From: Adiantum capillus-veneris
Lineage: Eukaryota > Streptophyta > Polypodiopsida > Polypodiales > Pteridaceae
Direction of reading: 5' to 3'
NCBI GenBank assembly: GCA_014529385.2
Contig: CM043944.1
Span: 64,369,248 to 64,433,247 of the forward strand
Length of the DNA: 64,000 nt
In this document: in pieces, positions 21,481 to 36,576 of the stretch
How positions within the stretch are numbered: position 1 is the first letter of the stretch
Layout: every line of letters starts with the position of its first letter
Notes under the pieces: model-generated
Database searches by the model: none
What the model saw: only the letters and a program-made list of their open reading frames with translations
Told to the model about the DNA's origin: nothing
Translations under genes and position numbers: made by a program

Positions 21481-22251
21481 GGCGACACAGTGCGGTGCAA
21501 GGAGTAATCAGAAAAAATACATGATATTGAGAGCACTCGCAAAGTATAATGAGCCTTGCTAATTCCGTGAAAATCGAGAGTATTCCGGTGATGAGTGATT
21601 CGAATTGTTCGCCGTATATGGAATTCCACAAGTTCTTGAGAGCCGAATCAATTAGGCTTGAAAGCAGTAATTGATTTTACCAAAGAATTGTACTTGAACT
21701 CCGTCAAATTGGTGTTCGTGAAATCTCTGAGTTTTTGCAATTTGTGTCGAAATTTGCACCGGCTTCGTCGATGGTATGCCACACCTTCCGGCCTTGCCGA
21801 ACCCGCACGTGGAGTAGGGGGGGTGGGGTACCCACTGTGGGTATCTACCCTTATGGTTTAAGTTTTGTGTATGGCCACTAACCCCTAAGGGGGTTGGGCG
21901 CCCTCAAGTGGGAAAAAAACCTCAACCAGTCGACTATGGCCGCTTAACGCAGCGCACAGGGAATTGCCATCACCATGGTGCTCAAGGCGTTGAGGTAGGG
22001 GCTCCGGCCCAGTGACATGAAGTCTCCACCTGCCCGACGCGCAGCTGTAGAGCCCGCCCACGATGCGTTTTGTGCAAGTCCGCCTCAGCGGCTCCTCTGT
22101 GCAAGGGGGGTTGGCCATGGCGCTTGCCTTGTCGTCCTCCTCACAGGAGGGATGCTCCACGTCCCCTTGACCTCGACATGCACCATTGTGTGGCTCCCCT
22201 CCTCCATGGTCGTGCCTTTCCCAAAAAAGGAACCTTGCTCTTGATACCAAT
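21481..22251 (-). other. Non-coding stretch between D gag and a primer-site-like sequence
   Basis: There is no convincing gene here. The first 300 bp could be leader of D. The GC-rich part from about 21780 has short open pieces on both strands with no recognised motif. TTGGTATCAAGAGC on the minus strand at about 22238-22251 resembles a Met-type primer site with one extra base. Confidence 0.4.
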
Positions 22252-22401
22252 GTAAGACAAAGGGAACTAGAACCTGAGAGTCGACCACCCAACCGCCCAC
22301 TATATAGCATAGCCCCTGGCCCTTTGCCCTAGTTGGACTCCCTTTCCACACTGCCTAGCCCGGCCCTGCCCTTGTCTAGTCCGGCCTTGCCGGTGTCTTG
22401 A
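22252..22401 (-). repeat. Possible short LTR (about 150 bp) next to a primer-like site
   Basis: On the minus strand the segment begins TGTATCAAGACACC, contains a TATA-like GCTATATAGTG and ends TTTGTCTTACA directly before TTGGTATCAAGAGC. These are LTR hallmarks, but no second copy was found. The outer end lies inside copia gag sequence. Confidence 0.35.
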
Positions 22402-22612
22402 TACAACAATCCTTGCAGCAAGACCTGCAGCATCCTCAACATTGCCTACATCCTCAAAACAAGGACGTACATCAATGCCTTGCACAATATTCGAGACGCC
22501 CTTTGACACAAGAACGTGTTGCATCATATAAGCCCACATAGGGTAATTGTCCCCATCCAACCTGTCCTCAACAGCAAATATCTTGAACACATATGTGTTG
22601 TTGTCAGCCATG
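22386..22612 (-). pseudogene. Copia-type gag N-terminal fragment
   Basis: On the minus strand an ATG at about 22612 starts MADNNTYVFKI, followed by RLDGDNYPMWAYMMQHVLVSKG and NIVQGIDVRP. This is the typical beginning of Ty1/copia gag proteins (kLdG.NY..W...M). It stops being gag-like near 22400 where the LTR-like sequence begins. Only about 75 residues remain. Confidence 0.65.
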
Positions 22613-22674
22613 GTAAATGCTGCACCTGATGTGAAAACTGCCCAAAAAGAAAAGAAACGTAGCGGGAACAACAC

Positions 22675-23759
<1,085 letters not shown>

Positions 23760-23991
23760 GAAAAGGAAGGAGCAGATCCCATGGGGGTTAGGGGACGAAG
23801 GTGGCGGTTTAGGAGTTCGAAAATCCTAAATGGTGGCTTTACCGCCTCGATAGACCGCCCATTTGCCTTGTTTATGGGCTTCGTGCATCTTCTTGAGCTC
23901 GCTCGCCTTAAGCTTAAGTTGATTTGGAGTCAGTTCTTCGACGATCCAAAGTGTACTTCCCTTGAGGAGACGAGATTTCCATAGTAGCTTC

Positions 23992-26020
<2,029 letters not shown>

Positions 26021-26029
26021 CTTTAGAGG

Positions 26030-26300
26030 ATTGGGTTGAACACCTCAACACGATTTGGTCCAAGGATTGGTCTGCAAGTAAATGGAGACAAGTGGTTGGA
26101 AACATATGGAAGGCCAAATGCTAAGAGAGGGACAAAGTTTTCCTATGGAAAGTTCTTTTTGGCTTCATGCCAACCGGAGATAAGGCTAACTCAAGAGGCT
26201 TAGGCGAAGACGCTTGTGCCATATGCAAACACCCAAATAGACCCTGACACACCTGTTCTGGGAGTGTCCAAAAATCAGAATCTTCACGGGAGCAGTCTAT
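26030..26300 (+). pseudogene. LINE C-terminal zinc-finger (zf-RVT) remnant
   Basis: The plus strand reads ERDKVFLWKVLFGFMPTGDKANSRG then CAICKHPNRP..H..WECP. This is the C-terminal zinc-binding domain pattern of plant LINE reverse transcriptases (kvf.W.l....pt...l...C..C...E...H.f..C). There are stops before ERDK and after NRP, plus a one-base frameshift near WECP. It lies on the opposite strand to the ORF1 remnants, so it is a different insertion or an inverted piece. Confidence 0.6.
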
Positions 26301-27311
26301 GTACACTCTTCTGGACACTCCTTTCTTCATACAAGACCTTGCAATGGGTTCGAGATGCATCGATAATGAAGATCGTAACTGACATATGCATAATTAGAAC
26401 TAAGATGTTGAGAATTGTTTAAGAATCCATAAATGCAATGCTGTTTTAGACAAAGTATGAACCTCTAGACACAAATCTAGTTCTCCCCCTAGCTTGTCGT
26501 GATCAAGGCTTAAAATTGACACCTATTTTCCCTGTCAAAACAGGTGCCTCAAAAAAACCTCCTGACATTTGACATGCTAGAATCTTGAAATTGCCTGTCA
26601 TTGTTTGTGTTTATACCCTTAAATTTACGTTATATATGGCAAATTATGTAAGTTGATAGCATTACACAAAGCATGTGAAAGAGGGCTTGGAAATTGATGC
26701 CAAAAGAAATTTCTACTATGCTTGTCAATTTTAGACCCACTCACCAAAACAAACTGTTGTCGACTGCAAGTTCTCATCACGAGTCCCGACTCCCAGCCTC
26801 AACACTAAAGGGCACGGAGCATTAAATGAAGCTTCGGCCATGGGATCGACGCGCGCGAGTGGAAGCACATACATCGAGAGATCGCGGACTATTAGATCGC
26901 CGAAAAGTAAACTCGGACGCCAAAAGGTAAACTTGGACAAAAACTGCATTGGGAGCGAATTTATTTATCATACTTAAATCTCCCACCATGGTCACAATGT
27001 GCGGGCAGGCGAAGTGGAGAGCGCATGAGCCTCGCGTGTGGGAGGTCGCAGGATCGACTTGCGAGGGTGCATGGGGGGACCATCATTCTTTGTGAACCAC
27101 ACAATTGCCTCGAGATCCACGCGGGGATCAGCAGAAGTTGTTCCCACCGCTTTGGCTCTGTGCCCTTTAGTGCTGTAGGGGGTAACGTTGCCCCGTCTTT
27201 GCGGGGCTTTGAGGCGGCGCCGGGTAGCTACTTAGTGGGCTAATAAAGTTCCGTCGGCTTCCAGATCCTTCCTTGCGCGAAAATTTCAATCCGCGATTAG
27301 AAACAGACATA
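26301..27311 (+). other. Upstream region of the four-exon gene, no ORF
   Basis: The first half is AT-rich and featureless. From about 26800 the sequence turns CpG-rich with several CGCG/GCGC words, unlike the surrounding transposon DNA. This would fit an unmethylated promoter and 5' leader. A weak TTTATTTA lies at about 26962. No TATA box or start site could be fixed. Confidence 0.35.
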
Positions 27312-29700
27312 ATGGCAGAGCAGCAGCTTCAGCAGCAGCAGCAGGGTTCAGCTCCAGCCTGCGGCCATGGAGCATCTTCTCAAGCGCCAGCAACCAGCGC
27401 CCATCAGTCCAGCCATGGTCAGCGCGGTCAGCAGTCTCAGCCGCAGGCCGATCAGCGGGACTCCTCTCCAGCTTTTGAAAAACAGAGCGAGGTACCCACA
27501 ACAGCACGTTTTGGGCACTTTCTCATCAAGAAAAAGCGTGCGCACACTTGAGGACCGGCACTCACACAATGAATATGGGATTTGAAAGTTTCATGAAAGC
27601 CTCCTGCTTCATTCATTGCATAGCTTGTTTTCATTTTCTTGTCTGCATGGTCATATTTCTCTGCAGATTGTATGCTTTTTTGATAGTTAGTACTTTTTGA
27701 AAGGACACTACGGTAAGTTTTCAAGCTTATGGTTGGGCCAAGATGATCCATATACAGTTGTTCTGTTTACATCTTTTCTTTCCATAGAGACGCGAGACTG
27801 TATTTTGCAAGAATGCTGTAAAGCTTGAAAGCTTTGATGTTTACGTATAGCAACAAAGCTATAGATATTTGAGAACGCAGGTTGATCAGAGGATGTGCGA
27901 AACTACTTAACGAGGGGGTTACCTTGGACTTATTAGTGTTTTGAATTTTTGATATACCGTAAGGCCGCAAAGGCAGCAAAGGAGGCTTTTCAAGCTCATC
28001 AAGAGGCAGAGATGGCAATGAAAAAAGCTCAAAGCATGCAAATGCAGGCCCAAGAGAAGGCATATCAGGCATCCATGGAGACGATGGCTCAACAAAATTT
28101 GGCGCAACAGGTAGCGGACAAAGTTGCGAACAAAGCAGCGGAAGCTCAAAACAATCTTATGCAAGATAAAATGGAGCAGTCAGCTATCCAACATTTAGCT
28201 GGACAGCAATTGGCCCAAAAGGTGATGGCCACTCAAGGTAAGTGAGTTGCTTGTTTGTGGTGAGAGTCGGAGTCTAGTTTGGATTTGTATCATGGAACTT
28301 TGGAGATTGGCACTCAAAAGCATGCAGACCTTGTGTTATTATGTGTGCTTCTATAAAGACCTAGCTCTTCACTGAGTATTGAGTACTGATGATGTCAGTT
28401 GGGATGTTGGAGGATTTCATCAACACTATGCATGATGGAATTGTTGGTTTTTTTCTTCGCCTACTAAGGAGCTTAGTAAAGCATGGAACTTTAGGGAGCA
28501 ATTATGGACCCTTGGTGATTAGTCCCACTTGACTAGTCACTGGTGGCAAGCATTTTGGCCTGTATAAGGTCATCCGGTTAAATTTCAAGCGCTAGTCCCT
28601 ATGTGGCACTAGCGAAAGCCCTTGATGTTGAAGAACTTAAATTTTTCAAAGGCATTTGCTAGTGCCATATGACACTACTGCTTGAAAAATGTCACCAAGC
28701 TGTATAAGGCCTTAGAAAAGCAATGAACTCTATGGGAGCAATTGTGGACCGTTTGATAAAGCTTGTCGATTAGTGCCACATGGAAAGTCAATGATAGTAT
28801 TTTTAGTAAGAATAGAAAGGCGTTGTCATTTGTATATGTAGGCCACTGTGAGTGTGTATGCTGCTTTGTTTTCCTATGTCTATAAAGAGGGGTATTGAGT
28901 AGTGGGTGACACACTTTTCTTTATCCTCTTATGAAGGCCATTGTGACGAGGGTTGTTTTTTTATGGGCACCCTTACCTTTCAAATTTGACGGATTTTAAG
29001 AGTTTTGGGCATTCAAGTGTATTTTTTGAAGGGTAGCTCAATTTTTTACCCACAAAAAAACGGATAAAATACCCAAAATGGGTAAAATGCCCATCGAAAA
29101 GCAACCTTGGAGTGGACTTTTCCACATCTTTGTCATAGTTGAAATGGCATATTTTCATTTGTCTAGATATAATTAGTTGTATAAGTAGTGGATTCCTTAG
29201 GAATTCAGATAACAATCTTTGATTTGTTGCAACAGGTTCTCCTCAAGCTCAACAAGGGCTACAACCTTCCCCTGTACAAAGCGGGATCCTACAGGCAGCA
29301 AACCAAGCGGCAAGTACAGCCAATACACAGTTAGCAGCTGCTATGTCAGCTGCTGCCGCAGCTCCTCAAGATCCTGCCAGTCAAGTGGTAAGAATCAAAG
29401 CCTTGAGCTGTTACTTGATGTGTTCAAGTGAGTAGTCTCATTTATTGTTTTTCTTCACATGGTTTCTTAATTAGCCACCTCTATCATACTCTTGAGGCCT
29501 GTTTCTGTCATGGGAGAACATACTCACATATCTAGCTTAGTTTTTCTTTCCGAGAAGCATGCGAAGATGTATGGTGCATCTCTGTTTATGGTTTGAAATG
29601 ATACTTCAAAGGGGACCTTGGGCACCGGGATCATAGTTACCAGGAACGGGAAACCAGAACGGGAACGCAGAACAAAATGCCATTCCCTGTTACGGGTACT

Positions 29701-29759
<59 letters not shown>

Positions 29760-30319
29760 ATCCCTTGAGATTCAACCCACTACCGCACTGAGTTGACCCC
29801 TCTCCACATCGCAGCACCATGTGGTTCAAGCTTGCCTTCAGCCGATGAGAGGGGCGAAGTTCCCTTCATGTACATTGGGAACACGCTTAGCAGGTTACAA
29901 GGGCAGTTCAGCATGGTGAGTGATAGGCTACCTTCAAGGTGTGAGCTACATCTGCTGTTGATTAATGAGCAGGAACTGGTAATAACGATTTCTTGCACTC
30001 TTGTGGCCTCTCAATCTTCATAATTCAAGGTTGGTCGAAAAACTTAGATTGTGTATGTTATTGATTAAAAACTTAGAACACCTACCGGTTACCAAATATT
30101 ATATTGCATTGAAAAACATGTGCTGGTTCGTTTTGAATAGCTGATGGTGTTTGTTAATGACATCAGGAAGCCAGGGCACAAGCTGAGTCTGCACAACAGA
30201 AAATGGCAACAGCTCAGCAGCTAGCAGCAGCAGCACAATTTCCGCATACAGCAATGCAGGCAGCACAGTTTTTAACCTCGGATGGGGCCGCCCCTACCCA
30301 GCCAATGCAACTTGGATAG
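27312..30319 (+). CDS. Four-exon host gene: 252-aa Gln/Ala-rich coiled-coil protein
   Basis: Exons are 27312-27491, 27964-28237, 29236-29387 and 30167-30319. All junctions are GT-AG and phases agree (0, 1, 0), giving 252 codons plus TAG. Donors are GAG|GTACCC, CAAG|GTAAGT and GTG|GTAAGA. Acceptors include TTGCAACAG and GACATCAG. The exon 2 acceptor (CCGTAAG) is the weakest, and in-frame alternatives lie 6 and 15 bases on. The N-terminus is Gln/Ser/Ala-rich (MAEQQLQQQQQ). Exon 2 is a long Ala/Gln/Lys helix (AKEAFQAHQEAEMAMKKAQ), probably a coiled coil. Exons 3-4 are Ala/Gln-rich, ending PTQPMQLG. No signal peptide or membrane segment is seen. I do not recognise the family. Consistent splicing and unbroken frames argue that it is functional. 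Confidence 0.75.
28950..29107. mobile_element. MITE-like inverted repeat in intron 2
   Basis: The ends GGGTTGTTTTTTTATGGGCA and (reverse complement of the right end) AGGTTGCTTTTCGATGGGCA match at about 17 of 20 positions over about 157 bp. There is no ORF. A target duplication was not clear. It lies within intron 2 of the Gln/Ala-rich gene. Confidence 0.45.
29702..29756. repeat. (CA)n microsatellite in intron 3
   Basis: An uninterrupted CA run of about 55 bp lies within intron 3 of the four-exon gene, next to a GGGAACGG-rich remnant of unknown origin. Confidence 0.95.
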
Positions 30320-32569
30320 CCTCGCTTGCAAGCAATGTATGAAGTCTAGTGTTTGAGCAGTATATGGCTCTTAAAATACTAGGTTTGTGTTTCAAGCCAT
30401 TCGAGCCACAATAGTGACTTTTAAGGCCTCATTTTACGAAATGCGCTTTAAGACTTAGTATTTTTCAAGGAACCAAGAACATAGGGTATTATTGAGGTTG
30501 TGAGGTTTAAAATGCCCGAAAGTTTTTTCTGAGGTTTTTTGTGGTTTATTAGAACAAGAATACTCACACAAGCTTGTATTTCACGGAACCAAAGAACATA
30601 GGATATCATTAAGGCCCCTCCATGTGGTCATGATTATGTCTAAAAGGTTTTTTTGTGGTTATCAGAACAAGAATTTTCATGCAAGTTTGCTTTAGCCATG
30701 AAAGTGGCTTGTGTTCACATATCCCTCTATACCCTACCAATGCATGTTTTGTAGGCATTTCACGTGTTGGTTGTGATATTTATGTATACGCCAAAAGTAG
30801 CTAGGTACCTATGGTGGGTTTCCTTCACCTTCTGGCTTCTATAGTTCCCTGGTTGTCCAATATTATTCTCAGTTCAGTGCTGATGTATTTGATCAACTAT
30901 TGTCTCTCTGCTCGTCTTGTACGTGTGCAATGCGTATGTACAGAAGGCCCCTACAGAAAAATCTCAAATCACATCTATGTCAAAAAATGATTTTAGCATA
31001 AAATTTTCACCAGCTAGAATCCGAAACTACATTCAAGCTCGTTTTGAAGGGAACTTAAAGAAAATCTCACATCAAAATTAAATTTGGTTTGTGAGTTTGT
31101 GATCTCATCATGAACTCGCTTGAGATCACAAACTCGGCCCATTGTTGCAAGCAAGCGGTTCCATAAAGGTGGATGAAAATCCTTGAAAAACTATTCTTCT
31201 ACCATTTTCAAGGTGGAGATCTTTCTTTAAGTGCCTTAGACAAGAAACTTTCACCACTGAGCTCACAAATGGTAACAAGCATGTCTATAAATAATGAATA
31301 GGTGCATCTTTTATGTTTACTATTAATACCATTAAAAATCATGATTTTATCACTTTCATTAAAAATCATGATTTTATCACTTTCAATAACTATTCTTCTT
31401 AGAAAAGTTAACAAAAGCCATTTGAGAGGTTTGCACAATCGACAAGTTTACTTGGAGGGGAGGGTGGGAGTCCCAATGTATACAATTTTCAGGGGCACAA
31501 TGGCAATTTCCCCTCCCAAGTTTTGACAGTAAATTCAGTTTGATGTGAGCACGTACAATTGCAAGAATTTATCACCAAACATGTCCATGAATCATCAAGA
31601 TCGTGAATCGTGGGGTAGCTAAACACCACCATCCATCTATTGATATTTTTGAAGCGGAATTCTCACTTGTGACCGTTAGATGCATGATAGCTCAACGTGC
31701 ACAATTTTTTACACAATCAACCAATTGTTTCTTAGAACTCAGCAAGTGAAAGATTGCTTAGATTGTCACATACACTATCGCCTACTCCAGCTCCTACCCT
31801 ACTCAAACACCCCAGTGCATGGACCTCCCTCCCACGATGGCTCTCGGCATGGAAATGGTTAAAGATTAGGGTGCTTGCCCCCGTGTAGGTGCAGGAGATC
31901 GGTTGAGCCGGCCATGCACCTCTTGGAGGGATGGCATTGCTTTCAGCATTGTCTACAGCAACAGGAGACGCAAAATTTCATCTGCCTGTATGCAGGTGCA
32001 GTGGTTTAGTCGTACGCTTGGAGGTTGTAGACGTCGAGTTCGACGTGTGAACTCCGCATTGACCATCATTTTGGTCAATTGATTGCTGCCCGTTGAGTTC
32101 GACTAGATCGGTTGGGACGTGCTTGCCACGAGGTCAAGCACCCCGAGATATAACCAACGCCCTTCGACATCCGTTGGTCGCCATATGGTCGCCCTTTCTT
32201 TAAGGGAATGGTCATTCCCTACACCTTATCACTCTTCCATCTTATCATGTGCCTTGCAACTCCTTGCCATGCTTGATGTTGCTTGTCATATTATAGCTAG
32301 AAAGATGGAAGCAAGGCATGAGAAAAGCCCTTGGAATGCCCAAGCCTCGGCATCCAAACTCTCTCTCTCTCTCTCTCTCTCTCAATGGTTGGCATTGTTT
32401 CATGTAGTGTCTTTTCTCGAGAACTATGGGAACTTCCTCACCATAGATATTCACAAGTGCTAGTGTCCTCCACGCAGCTAGCGGTAGAGTGAGACATTGC
32501 TGGTATTCCTAGATGAGCACGTGGGTGAGCTTGCATAATATGCATATTGATAGACTAGCCCCCTATGAG
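30320..32569. other. Intergenic, no gene seen
   Basis: AT-rich 3' flank of the gene. A 24-27-bp unit (CATTAAAAATCATGATTTTATC...) is perfectly duplicated at about 31330-31383. A (CT)n run sits at 32360-32383. The remaining open frames are short, have no recognisable motif, and look like chance. Confidence 0.5.
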
Positions 32570-33880
32570 TACACTTTGGATTGCCATAAACGCACTTGGC
32601 CGATTGGAGCAAGGCACTTTATTGAACTCATTTGGATTTATCATCCAGTTGAGCTATATGGATAGCCAGCTATCACATGGGTTTCATACAACTATAGATC
32701 AGAGTTGCATCGCAACTCACTGGTTGAGGGTAGAGATAGCTAGGTAGACGGGGATTGGATCTACCATCTCTATGAGAGGGAGCCAAAGACGGAGGAACAT
32801 TACTTTTTGTAGGTGTACATGATATACCATGGGGGATACCACTGGCCTCTACTTGGATGCTTACACATCAAAATCTTGTCTACCCATGCCGTTTTGCGAT
32901 GGGCGTACGTGCGTTACACACAACATAATTGCCCATATGGTCTTCACATCGCCAATGGTGCAGAGACTAAGTTGTGATGCGCGTAGCCAATCATCAATTG
33001 ATTGCAACCCCTGCCCATTCTTGGACAAGGGGGTCTTCGTTGCTCAATATTAGCGGGTCGTCGGGACTGACGTCTATAGCATAGCTTTCTGGCACTAACA
33101 TAATGTCAATACTCAGGGAAAGTGACCCAGATGGGGCACGGAGACTCTATGAGGTCGTCAATCTCACAAAGTAAACCTTAACAACCAAACACACTAGCTC
33201 AACAAGCAAACCAATACTCAATGATAAGGGAAATCTGCTTATGTTCTTTCTTATAACTCTAGGTCATCACGCCATTTCGGCACTCGAACAGACTCGAAAT
33301 TCAATGGAACTTTAGGAGGAGGTTAAGGACACCTAGGGGCACTATCCTAACAAATTTGATCACAATATGATAAGGTACCAAAATCACGATCCATCATGAA
33401 AAAGATCCTGAAAACTGCAACAGAACATATCAAAAAAGTTGTCCTATGGTCAAGGAACACTCTTCTATGGTCAAAACGACTATAAACAATGATTTAAGCA
33501 CTCAGATCTGCATTTACAGCTCACGGACACGTAGTTGCGAACCTCAACAAAACTGACAATGCTTACACTTGAATAGAAGAGCAGCTCGTAGCTTGAGCGT
33601 ACGTTTTTAGAGCTCCTTCTTCTTCTCTAAAGATAAGCTTCTTTTCACATTAAAGTTATTGACCTTTATACGTAGGGCATTCTAAATGGCCAATGGCCGG
33701 TTTACATGGACCTTTACAAATATCATTACAGAATTATAACTCAGAGAATTGATTCACTACTTTGGAATCAGGATGTACACAGAGTATTACTACACAAGCT
33801 CGGCAAAATAATAAACTACAAATGTGGTGTCTGCCTATGTGTTTGGCCAGTTGGACGCTCGTTCGATCTGTCCTCAAACA
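32570..33880 (-). repeat. 3' LTR of element F (inner 217 bp clear, outer limit tentative)
   Basis: The segment 33664-33880 matches 43478-43680 closely. On the minus strand it begins TGTTTGAGGACAG and is preceded by a polypurine tract (GGAGGGAGAAA, 33881-33891), as a 3' LTR should be. A TATA-like GTATAAAGG follows the shared part on the minus strand at about 33665. The outer end at 32570 is proposed because CCCTA precedes TGAGTACA there and CCCTA also follows the other LTR at 43681. That 5-bp match may be chance. Confidence 0.5.
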
Positions 33881-35368
33881 TTTCTCCCTCCGTAAATCGT
33901 ATCGTCCCTTGACATGACCTAGTGCAGTCTTGTCATAGGGTTGTTTTCAACTTTGTTTGCAAGGTTTGACTTCAGCTTGGGAAAGTGATTTGTCCTTGAT
34001 GACGCTCCCCCCGTCCTTAAGTGATTCATATCTACCGTGAAGAGTTCTTTTGATGTTTTTGTCTTTGTCATTGACTCGCAATACTTCACTAGCTTCAGCA
34101 CTATGGAACTCTTTATGTTTTGTTATTGTGAGCTTTTTTGGTGAAGTTTTTGTCCGTTGTCTTTGTATGACATTCTTTAGCTTCGGAAGTGCATTGTCGT
34201 TGATGACGCTCCCCCCTTCCTTGAGTTCTTTGTATCTACTGTGTTGTGGATACATGACTTGATCTTTGATTATCGAGATTACCTTTTTCTCATTGCTCAG
34301 TCTTCTCTCTGTTGCCAGTCTTGGCCACAATGAAGAAGGCTTTTAATGTTTTTGAGTTTATAGAACCAATCCTCTTTGCGGCGTGGAATTTATGTCGGGT
34401 TCGCTTTCCATGTCCACTCCAATTTCAGTTGTCTGCAATAGGTCACCAATGTTGAAGCACTGTGTGAGCTACTTTTGATTGTTGTTGATGACTCTCTTGC
34501 AGAATTTGTCATTGCTTGTCATTGTAGGCCATTCTTTGACTTGCCATTGTTTGATGGAGCATTATTGTCGACCTTGGAGGAGATAAAACAGTTTTCTTGA
34601 TAAGCATATGGAGACCTGTAGTTTCTGCTCCAAGTCGTTGTCGATTGATTGGGGTAGCCATTTCTTTATTGTTGATGTAGAAGGAATATATACAAGAAGA
34701 TGATGTGATTCTAGATTAGGATCTAAAACCTGGATGACCAAAGGGAAAAAACCCAGTGGAAAAAAAGTGCCTTTGATATACGCTCTTATTGGAGTTGAGC
34801 ATTTGGACTTGAAGTACCTGTCATGCAAGGTGAGTGCTTGGGAGAAACAAAGGAAGAGTGCGTAATGCAAGTGCCAATTATGGGACACTCTATATGCATA
34901 TGAGAATTTTCAAACAAAAGCATGTAGTGCAAAAGAGGGAATTGATGGTTGCTTTAAAAAACAAATGTAGCACATATGACATCAAAGGACGTCTCAATAG
35001 CTTTTATGTTTCTTAGAATGGTTTTCGATGTAGAAGCTTCTCCGCTCATTCCTCACTGTGTTGAGTGTGTCAGTGTCTTTTGGACTTCCTCCTTCACTTA
35101 CCATTAGACTACAATGACTTCGACTCTTATGCTCACCTATACTAGCATGAGCGACACAATGTAATTAAGCTCAACTCTTTTAGCTTGAGTAGTACCTAAA
35201 ATAACTAAGACGCTTAGACCACAAAGAATATTATATGAAGGTTTGGAACTAACGCACCTCATTTAGTGGCTTAACTGCCCGACTCTGACTTTTATGTAAT
35301 GTATATTTAATGGCGACTTGGACTTACCTGTTGAAAACCAGAAACCCAATTCCACAAGTTTTGGAAAT
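33881..35368 (-). other. Element F: 3' untranslated region with G-rich repeats
   Basis: Next to the polypurine tract are two copies of a related block containing, on the minus strand, GGGGGGAGCGTCATCAA (about 34000 and 34205). In one frame they read ELKEGGSVINDNALPK and SLKDGGSVIKDKSLSQ. The rest is AT-rich with no convincing coding sequence. These may be duplicated polypurine tracts or the end of a decayed ORF. Confidence 0.4.
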
Positions 35369-36293
35369 TTATGTATTTTCCATTTTTTGGTCTTTAGATG
35401 CCACTATTTTGTCAAGTAGGTTGGCATATTTTGGCTCCTCTTGACTTGCTTGTCGTATGTTGATACTGCTTTGTGAATCAAATTCTTTAGCTAATGTAAA
35501 GACTGATAGAGCATTTTCTTTATCTCCCATGAGAAGCGGTTGAATTTGTGTGTGGGTTCTTTGTGATTGAGTTTCCATGAGCGATTTCGGAACCCATCTT
35601 GTTTTTGGTCCTTGTGTGTCCATCTTTTGTATTCGTTCCTTTTTCTCGATGACTTGATGGACACTAGGCTTCCGTATCCAGATTTGATGATTTCCTTTGT
35701 AGAAGCCTTGATTTTGTAGCTGAAGACGAGGTATCCATCTAGATTTCTTAGCACTATCAGTGGTAACTGGTTGGTTGGTTTTTCCTGTTGATTGTGTGCC
35801 TTTGGGTGGAGTCTTGTGCTTCTTGATTGATCTTTGTTGTTCCAGGTTGAGCTACAATTTTTGGTAACCATATTTGTGTGTTATCTTTATAAAATCCTTG
35901 TGCTTCGATTAGCTTGACTGGAATCATCCGCTGATTCACCTGTTTGTGTTGGGTAGCTTCATTGAAGTTTGACTTTTGAACCCATACTTTTCGTGTTGCC
36001 CGCTTGGAAGGTCTTTTCTTGTGCCTTTTGTTGTTGTTATTTCTCTTGCAGTTGTTTATGTTCCGTTGATAGATTGGCTCGCTCCTTGTATAACTCTTTG
36101 GTTGAAGTGAGTAGATCCAAGTTGTTACTTTAGGCTTTTTGGCCCAAACATTAGCGTCTCCTTGGAAGTAGCTATGAGTAGTGATTGACTCAGTTGATGC
36201 TACCCACCCTGTCACCTTCTGTTGTTGTGATTGAACTTGTGCTTCATGTATCCAAACTGGGTCTTTGACTTTGATGTGCTCTTTGGATACCAA
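35369..36293 (-). pseudogene. Element F: decayed Trp-rich repeat region of polyprotein
   Basis: Across three minus-strand frames (36293-35757, 35871-35491, 35623-35369) a short motif of the type W(V/I/L)xK recurs: VWVQKSNF, IWLPKIVAQ, RWVPKSLME. A longer unit is seen twice, QGFYKDNTQIWLPK and QGFYKGNHQIWIRK. At least two frameshifts break it. No reverse transcriptase motif is visible. I do not know the function. It could be a spacer or nucleocapsid-like domain. Confidence 0.45.
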
Positions 36294-36576
36294 TACTTGG
36301 TTAACACTCTTTGGCTTCTTCTGGATGCTTTTTTGTGAATGGAAACTTTGGTTAATAGACTTTTTGCTTTGGTCTCCATTGCATTGTCGATGGGTTGGCT
36401 TCGCGGGAAGTTTGATGGAAGATCGTTGAGGGTAAAGTCGCCTTGCGAGGTTGATATACTTAAGTGTTTACATTTGCTTTACCTTTTTTCAGGATGGTTG
36501 GCAATTTCTTCTCTACATGGATTTGAGAATCTTTATAGAGTCTTACCGTTGTTGTTGTTGAAGCTGTTGATTGTTA

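Noticed and set aside
29793-30023. Possible extra exon in intron 3 of the four-exon gene (IGNTLSRLQGQFSMVSDRL)
   Set aside because: Including it is not needed for phase agreement. It sits beside transposon-like and CA-repeat sequence and ends in a stop.
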